Assembly: GCF_001908275.1 (NCBI RefSeq)
Contig: NZ_CP018620.1
Coordinates: 248,001-312,000, forward strand
Direction: 5' to 3'
Length of the DNA stretch: 64,000 bases
DNA from: Paenibacillus xylanexedens
GTDB lineage: Bacteria > Bacillota > Bacilli > Paenibacillales > Paenibacillaceae
This document shows, one piece after another, positions 25,602-35,305 of the stretch. Within the stretch, counting starts at the first letter, position 1, and each line of letters starts with the position of its first letter. The notes under the pieces were generated by a model that did not search any database, was not told the origin of the DNA, and saw only the letters and a program-made list of their open reading frames with translations. Position numbers and translations under genes: made by a program.

Positions 25602-26720
25602 TTACTGAGCGTTCGGTAGCTCCAACGTTCGGGCGACCGCCCAAATGAACCCGGTCAGTTCCCTGGCCACCGCGGTGACCGCGACATTTTTGTGTTTGTT
25701 TAATCCATAAACTAAACGGCGGAATTTTCGGTGCAGCCGTTCCTGAGCTTTCCAGGAAATGAGCTGTATGTCCGCAGGCAGACCTTCCAAACGGCGGGCC
25801 AAGTCCCCTTTAATCGCAGGCCGATGGCGGTAACTCCATGCCGATTCAATCAAGGTGCGACGCAATCGTCCATTTCCCGCTTTGGTGAGCGAGCCTCGTT
25901 GGGTACGGACTCCAGACGAATGCTCACGCGGAACCAGGCCCAAGTAAGCCATGAGCTGAGCAGGGGAACGGAAACGGGCAAAGGAACCAATCTCCGCAGC
26001 AAGCGTGACGGCCGTGAGAAATCCAATGCCACGCAGAGACTGTAAAATCTGAATCAAATCGGCTTTGGAACTGGTCGCCGCCTCTTCAATCAAGGCTTTT
26101 TCCAGTCGACCGATGCGTTGCTCAATCTCTTCCATGGCATGAAGGTACTCTGTAAACGCGATCTGCATGGGTGCATGCGGGAACATCAGTTTTCCAAGCC
26201 ATACGCGATATTTTTTCGTCCAGCGACGTTTGATATTCTCCGGTGGATGGATCTGGTGGCGCAGTAAGAACTTGAGTACACGTTGACGGGCCCGGTGAGC
26301 ATCTTCTTTCGCCGATTCGCGTGCACGAACCAATTCACGCAGTGCCTCATCTTCACGTGCTGGAACGTAAATTGGCGTAAGTTCGCCTGCACGGAATAGA
26401 CGTGCCAGTTGCTCGGCATCTCGTCGATCTGTTTTCACATGATCGCCGGAGCGTTTCGGGATGAGTGAAGGCGCAATGACGACACAGGTGGCTCCCATGG
26501 ATTCGATCCAGCGGTAGGTTTCGTATCCTGTAGGACCGGCCTCATAACAAAACGAGAGGGAGCTTGCCGGACCCAATTCTTTGATGAGTTTGCGTAAGGC
26601 AGCAGGCGCATGAGCAATGGTGCCGTAATACCGCGGCTTGTCTTGACCCTCGTCAGCAATAGCGACAGAAATTTTTTCTTTGGATACATCTAAACCAATG
26701 AATTTTGTGGTAGACTTCAT
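25602..26720 (-). CDS. IS110-family transposase (DEDD recombinase)
   Basis: 372 aa, intact. The N-terminal RuvC-like DEDD domain shows GLDVSKEKISVA (first Asp), CYEAGPTGYE (Glu) and KTDRRDAEQLARL (last two Asps). A coiled coil follows. The C-terminal Transposase_20 domain contains LRGIGFLTAVTLAAEIG, then LVPREHSSG with the expected catalytic Ser, and GNGRLRRTLIESAW. The start follows AAAGGAGAG. Nothing suggests a frameshift, so the element may still be active. Confidence 0.95.
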   Translation of the reverse strand: MKSTTKFIGLDVSKEKISVAIADEGQDKPRYYGTIAHAPAALRKLIKELGPASSLSFCYEAGPTGYETYRWIESMGATCVVIAPSLIPKRSGDHVKTDRRDAEQLARLFRAGELTPIYVPAREDEALRELVRARESAKEDAHRARQRVLKFLLRHQIHPPENIKRRWTKKYRVWLGKLMFPHAPMQIAFTEYLHAMEEIEQRIGRLEKALIEEAATSSKADLIQILQSLRGIGFLTAVTLAAEIGSFARFRSPAQLMAYLGLVPREHSSGVRTQRGSLTKAGNGRLRRTLIESAWSYRHRPAIKGDLARRLEGLPADIQLISWKAQERLHRKFRRLVYGLNKHKNVAVTAVARELTGFIWAVARTLELPNAQ

Positions 26721-27060
26721 AGGGATAGCTCTCCTTTGCTGTGTAGCTCTGAAATGGTGGTCTTCTTACTGTCCATTTTAACCTACGATATGCAGCAATA
26801 TGGAGGGCTATTTTTTTGTGGTTACGTTCATCATAGCTAGAATTGGGAGTGCTTGATAATCCTCCATATAAGGTGTCTACGATTCGTTAGCATGGACGAA
26901 AGTTGAAGACTCCCCTGGTCTGTCTCCACCTCACGCAAACAACTGAAAGGCTGACGGGCACCTTAACCCAGTTACCATGCAACGTTCCATCACATCTTAT
27001 AGATCCATCGTATCCAAACGAATCCAATCAGCTCCACATTGGAATACACTCCTCTGGATA
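26721..27060. other. Non-coding region with IS right end and chromosomal flank
   Basis: The first roughly 140 bases are the IS upstream end. An inverted unit of the phased palindromic element lies at 26866-26890, and the rest to about 27060 shows no gene, promoter or further repeat. Nothing resembling the expected fourth unit is present near 26933-26940. Confidence 0.5.
26866..26890. repeat. Phased-unit palindromic element, copy 1, right unit
   Basis: Inverted unit reading CTAACGAATCGTAGACACC then TTATATGG on the minus strand. It is nearly identical to the unit at 25208-25232, in opposite orientation across the IS110 element. Confidence 0.8.
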
Positions 27061-27068
27061 CACGACAA

Positions 27069-27103
27069 ATAGCCGGGAGCACCCTAAGAGTGCTCCCGGC
27101 TAT
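27069..27103. terminator. Terminator hairpin after the ABC exporter operon
   Basis: Perfect 14-bp arms ATAGCCGGGAGCAC (27069-27082) and its complement (27090-27103). The T-runs are short on both strands. Confidence 0.75.
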
Positions 27104-27123
27104 TCTTGTTAGTTACAGTGTAA

Positions 27124-29001
27124 TCAGATCGCCTGCGGTTGCTGCTCCGCAAACTGACTATTGTACAGATCCGCGTAGAAGCCCTGACTTGCCATCAATT
27201 CATCATGATTACCCTGTTCAATCACGTTACCATGATCCATAACCAGGATCAGATCGGCGCCGCGAATGGTAGACAAACGGTGTGCAATGACAAAGCTCGT
27301 GCGATCCTTCATCAGATCATTCATTGCTTTCTGGATAAATACTTCGGTCCGTGTATCCACGCTACTCGTCGCTTCATCCAGAATGAGGATGGCTGGGTTC
27401 GCCAGAATCGCTCTTGCAATGGTCAGCAACTGTTTCTGCCCTTGAGAGATGTTCGACGCCTCTTCATTCAGCACCGTATCATAACCATCAGGCAGTGTAC
27501 GGATAAAGTGATCCGCATGTGCCGCAACGGCTGCCTTGATTACATCCTCTTCCGTAGAACCTTCTCGACCATAGGCGATGTTGTCCCGAATCGTTCCGTT
27601 GAACAACCAGGTATCCTGAAGCACCATGCCGAACAGACTGCGCAGCTTACCACGCTCCATGTCCTTAATGTCTGCACCGTCAATCGTAATCCGACCATCC
27701 TGAATTTCGTAGAAACGCATTAACAGGTTGATCAGGGTGGTTTTACCGGCTCCCGTTGGTCCAACAATGGCTACCGTCTGTCCCGGTTTTACATCAATAT
27801 TCATGTTATGAATGAGCAGTTCATTTTCTTTATATCCAAAATTAACACCTTGGAATGCAACCGCACCTTTAGGCTGCTGTAATTGCACGGGTTGTTTGGA
27901 CTCCGGAACTTCTTCCTCTTCATCCAGCAACTCGAATACCCGTTCTGCCGAAGCAATCGTTGATTGAATAATATTCGAGATATTTGCAATCTGGTTAATC
28001 GGTTGTGTGAATTGACGGGAATATTGTGTGAAGGCCAGAATATCCCCAATAGAGATAGAACCACGTGTAACAAAAATCCCACCAACCACACAGATCAGCA
28101 CATAACCCAAGTTACCTACGAAACTCATGAGCGGCATAATAATACCCGAGATAAACTGGGCTTTCCAGCCGGATTCATACAGTTCTTCATTGACCTTCTC
28201 AAATTGCTGTACGGATTGTTCTTCACGTCCAAAGGCTTTGACAACCTTGTGTCCGGTATACATCTCTTCGACATGACCATTCAGTTCTCCAAGGGATTTC
28301 TGTTGACCGGCAAAGTGTTTTTGCGAACGGGAAGCGACCAGCATGACAACAACCACACTGAGTGGCAACGTCAAAATCGTGATCAGCGTCATCCATGGAC
28401 TAATCGTCAGCATCATGATAATTACGCCGACAATTGTGACGATGGACGTAATGAACTGTGCCAAACTTTGCTGAAGTGTATTACTGATATTGTCCACGTC
28501 ATTCGTGGCACGGCTAAGTGTCTCCCCAGTTGTGCGGGAGTCAAAATATTTCAAAGGAAGGCGTCCAACCTTCGCACTGATCTGCTCACGCATGTCATAT
28601 ACAACACGCTGGGCCACACCGGCCATCAGGTATTGCTGAACATACATAAATGCAGCACTGAACAGATAGAGTCCGCCAAGCAGGTATAATACTTTCATCA
28701 ATGCAGGAAAATCAATCCCGGCTCCCTGTACACCCTGAAGGATGGCAATGGCGCCTTTACTGAGAATATCCGTTCCTTCGGCCATAACTTTTGGACTGAT
28801 GATGCTGAATACGGTACTCAAAATGGCTGCAACCAGCACACCTAGCAGACGAGAACTATGAGGCTGGAGATAACGAATCAAGCGACGCAGTGTGCCTTTG
28901 AAATCTTTTGCTTTCTCAGCGGGAGGTCGCATGCCCATTCCGGGACCTGGACCCGGCCCACCATGGGGACGAGGCGACTTGCGTTCTGTACGTTCACTCA
29001 T
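27124..29001 (-). CDS. ABC exporter half-transporter, canonical Walker B
   Basis: 625 aa. A Pro/Gly-rich cytoplasmic N-terminus is followed by a six-helix exporter domain (about residues 40-340) and a nucleotide-binding domain. Walker A is GPTGAGKTT, Q-loop MVLQDTWLF and Walker B ILILDEATSSVD with the catalytic Glu. The signature is NISQGQKQLLTIARAI, a deviation from LSGGQ. It overlaps the partner gene by 4 bp (ATGA), so the two are translationally coupled. Together they form a type IV heterodimeric exporter of the BmrCD/YfiBC kind with one degenerate and one canonical ATP site. Substrate unknown, probably drugs or lipids. Confidence 0.93.
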   Translation of the reverse strand: MSERTERKSPRPHGGPGPGPGMGMRPPAEKAKDFKGTLRRLIRYLQPHSSRLLGVLVAAILSTVFSIISPKVMAEGTDILSKGAIAILQGVQGAGIDFPALMKVLYLLGGLYLFSAAFMYVQQYLMAGVAQRVVYDMREQISAKVGRLPLKYFDSRTTGETLSRATNDVDNISNTLQQSLAQFITSIVTIVGVIIMMLTISPWMTLITILTLPLSVVVVMLVASRSQKHFAGQQKSLGELNGHVEEMYTGHKVVKAFGREEQSVQQFEKVNEELYESGWKAQFISGIIMPLMSFVGNLGYVLICVVGGIFVTRGSISIGDILAFTQYSRQFTQPINQIANISNIIQSTIASAERVFELLDEEEEVPESKQPVQLQQPKGAVAFQGVNFGYKENELLIHNMNIDVKPGQTVAIVGPTGAGKTTLINLLMRFYEIQDGRITIDGADIKDMERGKLRSLFGMVLQDTWLFNGTIRDNIAYGREGSTEEDVIKAAVAAHADHFIRTLPDGYDTVLNEEASNISQGQKQLLTIARAILANPAILILDEATSSVDTRTEVFIQKAMNDLMKDRTSFVIAHRLSTIRGADLILVMDHGNVIEQGNHDELMASQGFYADLYNSQFAEQQPQAI

Positions 29002-30725
29002 GCGATCTCCTCCTCTGTCAGCTGGGAGGATACAATCTCGCGATACACTTCATTGTGCTCCAGCAGCTCTTTATGTGTTCCTGAACCGACAATTCGGCCC
29101 TCATCCATAACCAGAATGCGATCGGCATCCATTACTGTACTTACGCGTTGCGCAACAATCAGCACAGCCGCTTCTGTCGTTTCGGACTTCAGTGCAGCAC
29201 GAAGTTTAGCATCCGTTTTAAAATCGAGAGCAGAGAAACTGTCATCAAAGATATAAACTTCCGGACGGCGAACAAGTGCGCGGGCAATGGACAGACGTTG
29301 CTTTTGTCCACCAGATACGTTGTTACCACCTTGCGCGATAAGACTATCATATCCCTCTTTCATCTCGGTGATGAAGTTCTCCGCCTGAGCCGTACGGGCT
29401 GCATGAACAACTTCATCCATTGTGGCATCGTCTTTCCCGTGACGGATATTCTCCGTAATCGTACCCGTAAAGAGGACTGCCTTTTGTGGTACAAAGCCAA
29501 TTTTGGCACGCAGATCTTCCTGCCGAATTTCACGCACATCCGTACCATTTACCCGAACACTGCCTTCGGTCACATCATAAAATCGTGGAATAAGACTGAG
29601 CAATGTCGATTTCCCGGAACCCGTACCGCCAATGATGGCTGTTGTCTCACCTGAGCGAGCTGTGAAAGATATATCGGACAAAGCTGGATTCTCTGCGCCC
29701 GGATAACGGAAAGTTACATTGTCAAACTCAATCATACCCTGCATGGATTTCATACCACGAGGCTGCTCGGGATTGCTAAGATCCGGCTGCATATCAAGCA
29801 CTTCGTTGATCCGTTCTGCCGATGCTGAAGCTCTTGGAATCATGACAAAGATCATGGAAACCATAATCAGTGAGAACATGATTTGCATTGCATACTGGAT
29901 GAAGGCAATCAATGCACCGATGTTCATATTGCCGCTGTCGATCCGCATTCCACCAAAATAAAGGATGGCAATCATCGAAAAGTTCATAACCAGCATCATC
30001 ACAGGCATGATGGTCGCCATGAGCACATTAACTTTGATCGATGAATCTCTCAGTTCTGTGTTGGCCCCGTTAAAGCGCACTTTCTCATGCTCCCCACGGT
30101 TGAAGGAACGAACAACCCGAATCCCTGTTAACTGCTCACGCAGCACCAGATTGAGTCGGTCCAGCTTTTTCTGAATGGTTTTGAACAAAGGTAAACCCTT
30201 GGCACCAATCAGCGCAATGGCTCCGCCCAGTACCGGAAGCACAACCAGGAAAATCGTAGATAATTTGGCGTCCTGAGATACCGCCATGAAGATACCCCCG
30301 ATACACATGAGCGGAGCCATAATCATCATGCGCAGCATCATCGTGAGTACATTCTGTACCTGCGTGATGTCATTGGTCGTACGCGTAATCAGTGAAGCAG
30401 TCCCCATCTTATCGAACTCCTGAAGCGAGAAATTCTCCACATGGCGGAAAACTCTGCTACGCAGTTGTTTGGCAAATCCACCCGCTGTTCGAGATGAGAG
30501 GTAACTCGCGATCACCGAACACGCTGTTCCGCCAATCGCGATGACCAACATCCATCCACCAATCTGCCAGATATACGGGATATCCCCTTTAATGATTCCG
30601 TCATTCACAATATCTGCCATTAACGTAGGCAGGTACAATTCAGCAAGCGACTGAAACAGTACCAAAACCAAAATAAAAATAATCGGAATTTGGTATGGCT
30701 TCAGCATGCGAAACAGTTTCATCAT
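28998..30725 (-). CDS. ABC exporter half-transporter, degenerate Walker B
   Basis: 575 aa. It has a six-helix exporter domain and a nucleotide-binding domain with Walker A GGTGSGKST, Q-loop FVPQKAVLF and canonical signature VSGGQKQRLSIARAL. Walker B is YIFDDSFSALD, where Asp replaces the catalytic Glu. Its degenerate Walker B pairs with the deviant signature of the second subunit, forming the inactive site typical of heterodimeric exporters. The gene starts inside the end of the MarR gene (4-bp overlap), so regulator and exporter are one operon. Confidence 0.93.
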   Translation of the reverse strand: MMKLFRMLKPYQIPIIFILVLVLFQSLAELYLPTLMADIVNDGIIKGDIPYIWQIGGWMLVIAIGGTACSVIASYLSSRTAGGFAKQLRSRVFRHVENFSLQEFDKMGTASLITRTTNDITQVQNVLTMMLRMMIMAPLMCIGGIFMAVSQDAKLSTIFLVVLPVLGGAIALIGAKGLPLFKTIQKKLDRLNLVLREQLTGIRVVRSFNRGEHEKVRFNGANTELRDSSIKVNVLMATIMPVMMLVMNFSMIAILYFGGMRIDSGNMNIGALIAFIQYAMQIMFSLIMVSMIFVMIPRASASAERINEVLDMQPDLSNPEQPRGMKSMQGMIEFDNVTFRYPGAENPALSDISFTARSGETTAIIGGTGSGKSTLLSLIPRFYDVTEGSVRVNGTDVREIRQEDLRAKIGFVPQKAVLFTGTITENIRHGKDDATMDEVVHAARTAQAENFITEMKEGYDSLIAQGGNNVSGGQKQRLSIARALVRRPEVYIFDDSFSALDFKTDAKLRAALKSETTEAAVLIVAQRVSTVMDADRILVMDEGRIVGSGTHKELLEHNEVYREIVSSQLTEEEIA

Positions 30726-31264
30726 GGCGTATCATCTCCTCTTGTCGAATCATCCTTTTGTAAGGAAGTTAATGTATCAAAAAAGGTGTATACCTTTGTC
30801 AACAACTCAGCCAGCTGAGTACTGTCTTGCTCACCCAAATGCTCAACTAACTTATTGAATATTTCCATGCGCTCTTGGTGAGCAGCCCGAATAATTTCAC
30901 GACCTGCTTCAGTAATCGTGATTCGGACCGCACGGCGATCCTCCGGGTCCATCGTCCGTTTGACCAGTCCCTCATCTTCAAGGCCACGAATAACAGGTGT
31001 AATGGTCGGTGACTTCACTCGTAGCAATGCGCTGATTTCCGAGACTTTCATCCCGGGATGATTGGATTCGATCGTGTCATTGAAATCAGGCGGATTGTCC
31101 TGCCAGTTCAATTGTTCTCCCGGATGCATCCCGTGGAGTAAACAACCCAGCACCATAATTTCGTTATGATTGCGCCCATGAGGTTTATGTTGCCTCCATT
31201 TGCCTTTATTAAACTGCATAATGGAGTACAAAAGCTTCTGAGCGACCGGATCTATACCAGTCAT
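30722..31264 (-). CDS. MarR-family transcriptional regulator
   Basis: 180 aa, longer than most MarR proteins. The winged helix is clear: MKVSEISALLRVKSPTITPVIRGLEDEGLVKR then the wing DPEDRRAVRITIT (about residues 72-118). About 22 extra residues (HPGEQLNWQDNPPDFN region) are inserted before the DNA-binding helices. GGAGGG precedes the ATG. It is the first gene of the MarR-ABC-ABC operon and probably represses it, with release by exporter substrates. No convincing perfect palindrome is seen in the 400-bp upstream region. Confidence 0.92.
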   Translation of the reverse strand: MTGIDPVAQKLLYSIMQFNKGKWRQHKPHGRNHNEIMVLGCLLHGMHPGEQLNWQDNPPDFNDTIESNHPGMKVSEISALLRVKSPTITPVIRGLEDEGLVKRTMDPEDRRAVRITITEAGREIIRAAHQERMEIFNKLVEHLGEQDSTQLAELLTKVYTFFDTLTSLQKDDSTRGDDTP

Positions 31265-31663
31265 AATGGGTCCCTCCTTCTTTCTTTATCATTCCATAGA
31301 CATCCAATATCATAGGACATCTATTAAATAGCAGTACAATTAGATAGATGCACAATTAATTAGGTGTACTAAGTATATTATCGCAAGAAACGAATGTCAA
31401 ACATCTAAAAATAACCAATATAAACCCATAACCAAGAGCCTATACGCGCTTGATTAGGGTTTTGTCATTTGGCCGTTATTGGAGCATTCTATACTTATTA
31501 TGTGCAATTCCATGAATTCAACTTACAAAGAAGTTCCCATTCCTTACTCCGGTGGATGATGACCCGGGGGTAAGAAATGGGAGCATTTTATTACGATTGA
31601 AAAGTAGACTCAAAAGAATCTTCTTACTACATAAATTGCATGATTAGGTGCGTTTGTTACTCA
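31265..31663. other. Intergenic region between marR and uxaC
   Basis: AT-rich marR promoter side (31290-31390) with repeated AATTAG/ACAATTA motifs that might bind MarR. A strong imperfect hairpin TCCCATT..TTACTCCGG / CCGGGGGTAAGAAATGGGA lies at about 31536-31584, probably the terminator region for uxaC. No gene seen. Confidence 0.5.
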
Positions 31664-33106
31664 TTAAGACTGTGAAGCAGAGACCGCTTTAGGCACTGAG
31701 GCAAACGGGAAATATTCTTTTGCATTGTTGTAGGCAATGCCTTGTACGATCTGACCGAGCAACTCCATATCCTGCGGTGCCTCCCCTTGATCGGCCCATT
31801 CACCGATGAGATTGCAGACCAGACGACGGAAATACTCATGCCGGGTGTAGGACAGGAAGCTGCGTGAATCGGTCAGCATGCCGACAAATCGGCTGAGCAG
31901 ACCAACATTCGCCAGTGCCTTCATCTGAGCAAGCATGCCGTCCTTTGTATCATTGAACCACCAGGCGGCACCAAGCTGGATTTTGCCCGGAATACCCCCG
32001 CCCTGGAAGCTGCCAATGATCGCCGCGAGCACTTCGTTGTCCCTTGGATTCAGAGAATACAGAATTGTTTTGGGCAGTGCTTGTTGCTGCTCCAACGCAT
32101 CGAGCAATCCAATCATCGCTGCGGAAAGCGGCGTATCATTGACTGCATCGTATCCGGTATCCGGCCCAAGCTTGGCAAACATCCGTGTATTGTTGTTACG
32201 GGCTGCATTAATGTGGAACTGCATCACCCAGCCCCGCTCTGCATACAGTTTGCCAAGGAATGTCAGCGTCACTGTCTTGTACTTGTCCTCTTCCTCACGA
32301 GTTACCTTGTGGCCCGCAAGTGCCTTGGCAAAAATGGCACCCGCTTCTTCGCGTGTAGCCACGCCGTAAGGGACATAATCGAGTGCATGGTCAGAGACTC
32401 TGCCGCCGACAGAATGGAAGAATTCCACACGTGACTCCAGCGCAGCAAGGAAGGATTCATAATCTGAAATGGCGGTGCCAGATGCCTGCGACAGCTTGCC
32501 CACCCATTCCACGAAGGTATCCCGGTTCAATTCCAAGCCTTTATCCGGGCGGAAAGAAGGTAATACCGCCGTATCAAAACCTTCGATTTCCTGAATCTTC
32601 AGATGATACTCCAGAGAATCCGTTGGATCATCGGTTGTGCACACAACAGTAACATTAGATTTGGTAATTAGATCACGTGCACCGAATCCGTCACTGTTAA
32701 GTTTGGCATTTACTTTTTCCCAAATGGCTGGTGCGCTTGTCTCATTCAGTACTTCGTAGACGCCGAAATATCGCTGTAATTCCAGATGAGACCAGGCGTA
32801 CAGCGGATTACCGATCATCATAGGGACCGTTTTGGCGTAAGCCAGGAAACGATCGTAATCGGTCACTCCTTCGCCGCCGGTCACATATTGCTCTTCAATT
32901 CCGTTTGCGCGCATGAGCCGCCACTTATAGTGATCACCGTATAACCAAGCCTCTGTAAGATTGCCAAAGGTTTTGTTCTCGTAGATCTCCTGAGGACTGA
33001 GGTGGCAATGATAATCAATAATCGGCATGTCTTTGGCATAATCCTCATATAACTTGATCGCCGTTTCATTGTGCAGCAAAAATTGTTCATCCAGAAAAGA
33101 TTTCAT
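31664..33106 (-). CDS. uxaC: Uronate (glucuronate/galacturonate) isomerase
   Basis: 480 aa, the normal length. It interconverts glucuronate/fructuronate and galacturonate/tagaturonate, the first step of hexuronate catabolism. The amidohydrolase-type metal motif is PIIDYHCHLSP (about residue 30). Other family segments are WRLMRANGIEE, TTDDPTDSLEYH, MQFHINAARNNN and GMLTDSRSFLSYTRHEYFRR. No other uronate genes (uxaA, uxaB, uxuA, kdg) are in the window, so it is a stand-alone unit. A perfect CcpA cre match lies 96 bp upstream. Confidence 0.95.
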   Translation of the reverse strand: MKSFLDEQFLLHNETAIKLYEDYAKDMPIIDYHCHLSPQEIYENKTFGNLTEAWLYGDHYKWRLMRANGIEEQYVTGGEGVTDYDRFLAYAKTVPMMIGNPLYAWSHLELQRYFGVYEVLNETSAPAIWEKVNAKLNSDGFGARDLITKSNVTVVCTTDDPTDSLEYHLKIQEIEGFDTAVLPSFRPDKGLELNRDTFVEWVGKLSQASGTAISDYESFLAALESRVEFFHSVGGRVSDHALDYVPYGVATREEAGAIFAKALAGHKVTREEEDKYKTVTLTFLGKLYAERGWVMQFHINAARNNNTRMFAKLGPDTGYDAVNDTPLSAAMIGLLDALEQQQALPKTILYSLNPRDNEVLAAIIGSFQGGGIPGKIQLGAAWWFNDTKDGMLAQMKALANVGLLSRFVGMLTDSRSFLSYTRHEYFRRLVCNLIGEWADQGEAPQDMELLGQIVQGIAYNNAKEYFPFASVPKAVSASQS

Positions 33107-33201
33107 TCGCCTCGCACGCTCCCTTTAGGTGAGTTTACGTTCATATGGGTTCACTTCCCATCTTTACGCTACACTGTTTATCATCAAAGTTCAATATAAA
33201 A

Positions 33202-33215
33202 TGATAGCGTTATCA
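33202..33215 (-). promoter_or_regulatory. cre site (CcpA) upstream of uxaC
   Basis: TGATAGCGTTATCA matches the cre consensus TGWNANCGNTNWCA at every position. Repression by CcpA in the presence of glucose is expected; a LacI-type local regulator could use the same site. Confidence 0.7.
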
Positions 33216-33309
33216 AAAAAGGTTGATTTAGGCATATATTCGGGAACAAGGTATACTGGATTTAACGCAAGGATGCTGATCTGAAGATCACACAAGGAGA
33301 TGAAATTGA

Positions 33310-34053
33310 ATGAAAATTACTTTTCTCGGCACAGGAGATATGTTCAGCGTGGAGCAGCACCATAATAGTATGCTGGCTGAATTCGGAGACACGCATCTGG
33401 TCATTGATTTTCCGGAATCAAATGCTAAAGCACTTAAGGAATATGGATTCGCCATGACCGATATCCACAACGTGTTCATTACCCACCTGCATGAGGATCA
33501 TATTAACGGTGTACAGATGCTCGGATACTACTCACAGATCGTAGGCGACCGCAAACCTCGTCTGTTCATCCACGAACAATTGGTAGATCCGCTCTGGAAC
33601 ATTCTATCCCCCGGCATGCGCTACACAACGGATGGTGAACGTAACATGAGCGATTACTACGATGTCGTTCCCCTGCCAGATGGAGGCACATTCGAACTGG
33701 GCGGTGTGACCTTTGAGACGTTTCGGACACAGCATGTTCCCGGTATGGTCAGCAATGGGCTACTCGCCAAACCTTACTTCTATTACAGTGCTGACAGTAC
33801 ACTCGATCAGGAACGGGTGGAGCAAGTTGCCGCTGATGTGCAGCTGATTTTCCATGAATGTCATATGCACGATCTGGTGATCAAATCCCATACCTCATTG
33901 AAGGATCTAGAGCAGTTACCCGCGGAAGTGAGACAGAAAACCGTACTGATGCATTATCATGACGAGTACGCGGATGCGGACAAACGGGAACATTTCAACC
34001 GCGAGCATGATCTGCGGATGGTTGGTACGTTGGAATCATTTGAGCTGGAGTAG
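33310..34053 (+). CDS. MBL-fold metallo-hydrolase (RNase Z-like)
   Basis: 247 aa. The metallo-beta-lactamase metal motif is THLHEDHINGVQ (about residues 58-69), preceded by MKITFLGTGDMFSVEQHHNS. Later ligands are likely in FRTQHVPG, SADSTLD (bridging Asp) and the C-terminal MHYHDEY. The long family-specific arm that binds tRNA in RNase Z is absent, so it is probably a phosphodiesterase or other hydrolase of that branch. An AAGGAG site lies 10 nt before the ATG. Monocistronic or cotranscribed with the small gene behind it. Confidence 0.85.
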   Translation: MKITFLGTGDMFSVEQHHNSMLAEFGDTHLVIDFPESNAKALKEYGFAMTDIHNVFITHLHEDHINGVQMLGYYSQIVGDRKPRLFIHEQLVDPLWNILSPGMRYTTDGERNMSDYYDVVPLPDGGTFELGGVTFETFRTQHVPGMVSNGLLAKPYFYYSADSTLDQERVEQVAADVQLIFHECHMHDLVIKSHTSLKDLEQLPAEVRQKTVLMHYHDEYADADKREHFNREHDLRMVGTLESFELE

Positions 34054-34117
34054 GTAAACGGAGAGAGGGCATCGGATATTATCGTATTCGATCTATATTC
34101 TAATGGAGGTCATTGCT

Positions 34118-34396
34118 ATGGAATATCGAATTGAACAAGGTTACTTTCTGATATATTCTCCTGCAAGAAGCACCAGTAGTGGAGACATCATGGTGGTTAA
34201 ATTACTGGAAAGACCCTTTAAGGATAGAATTGAATTCCTTATTAACAGCAAAAACTATGAGTGTACTACACACCATGAATACTTAAACTTTGAGCCAACT
34301 TCTCATCATAAACCTGAAAAGCCTGGAGCATTTTCAATGGAACGAAGTGAGTTCAATCGAATGTGGGATACGATGAATCAGTATTTTGAAAAGTAA
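34118..34396 (+). CDS. Small hypothetical protein
   Basis: 92 aa from the ATG at 34118, 8 nt after GGAGG; the frame is open further upstream without a better site. It starts MEYRIEQGYFLIYSPARS and is rich in aromatic and charged residues with several His. There is no signal peptide or membrane helix. I recognise no family. It ends just before a terminator shared with the convergent lipoprotein gene. Confidence 0.6.
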   Translation: MEYRIEQGYFLIYSPARSTSSGDIMVVKLLERPFKDRIEFLINSKNYECTTHHEYLNFEPTSHHKPEKPGAFSMERSEFNRMWDTMNQYFEK

Positions 34397-34424
34397 TAAT
34401 TTTACTATCTCAAATAGATGAACC

Positions 34425-34472
34425 GGCAGCGTCTACTCAGATTCCTCAGATGGAACTGGTGAGTGCTGCCTT
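34425..34472 (+). terminator. Terminator between converging small genes
   Basis: GGCAGC and ACTCA pair with TGAGT and GCTGCC, followed by TTTTCC and then TATTTTTC. Confidence 0.7.
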
Positions 34473-34475
34473 TTC

Positions 34476-35108
34476 CTATTTTTCTTTCTCCCATGACTTC
34501 ATATACTCAATCGTTCTCGGAGACGGATCGGCATGGATATAAAAATAATCTTCCGTTCGCTGATCATTTGGCCCATAAGAAATTTTGATATACATATCTG
34601 CATAACGCTGGATGATATTGCTGTCGATCTCCGCCTTGGGCTTTAAGACGTAACTTCTGCTCAAACTCAATCCAAGCGGTTCCTTGTCAGACTCTAAACT
34701 AATCTCGTGTGTATTGCTCACATTGGAATGAAATAACTCTCCGGCATCTATTCGATTTATCATGTTGGGATCGAGGGTAAAAGACTGAAGGACATTATCC
34801 ATGGGCACCCGAGCCTCATTTACCAAAATCTCATAAGAAATTCGGTCAACTCCGGATTCATGACTCACATCCACCGTTGCAGTCAAAGTATAATCATCAG
34901 GCGTATCCTTCTGGAAGGACTCAGCTCTCTTTGTAACCCACTCATTTAAATCTCTTCGCTCCGAATTCAACGTATACTCATCGGTCCGCTTTGGTTCCCC
35001 CGCTGGCCCCTGGTTTGGTCCCAAACCGCAAGCCCCCAGACACACGGCTATTACAAATAGATACATGACCAACAGGAAGAAACGGTTCAACTCTCTTTTA
35101 GGACTCAT
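34476..35108 (-). CDS. Putative lipoprotein
   Basis: 210 aa from the ATG at 35108, which follows GGAGGG by 5 nt. The N-terminus carries positively charged residues, a hydrophobic stretch (FFLLVMYLFVIAV) and the lipobox CLGAC, so it is likely lipid-anchored outside the cell. The mature protein is hydrophilic with alternating beta-type segments (YTLTATVDVSHESG, ISYEILVNEARVP). No recognised domain. Its promoter region leads into the 195-bp phased-unit element. Confidence 0.7.
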   Translation of the reverse strand: MSPKRELNRFFLLVMYLFVIAVCLGACGLGPNQGPAGEPKRTDEYTLNSERRDLNEWVTKRAESFQKDTPDDYTLTATVDVSHESGVDRISYEILVNEARVPMDNVLQSFTLDPNMINRIDAGELFHSNVSNTHEISLESDKEPLGLSLSRSYVLKPKAEIDSNIIQRYADMYIKISYGPNDQRTEDYFYIHADPSPRTIEYMKSWEKEK

Positions 35109-35305
35109 ACCATCCCTCCTTTTCTCCAATCCTCTGTAAAGAATATCGCTTATTATGATCTCTCATTTTGTTTTCTAACACTCCATATTTGGATTATTGT
35201 ACCATATATTAGGATGTGAAACCGAACTGTTTCTTTCTCATTTCATGTTTTTACTTACAGTAGTGATTCGTTTGCCTATGGCGGCGAGCTTTAACCCACG
35301 TGAAG

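Larger units (their letters stand above)
25233..26866 (-). mobile_element. IS110-family insertion sequence (boundaries approximate)
   Basis: It encodes one DEDD transposase with about 370 bp of non-coding DNA downstream of it and about 130 bp upstream. No terminal inverted repeats or target duplication are visible, as expected for IS110. Comparison with the uninterrupted 195-bp element suggests an insertion of about 1.59 kb. The exact ends cannot be fixed from one copy. Confidence 0.8.
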
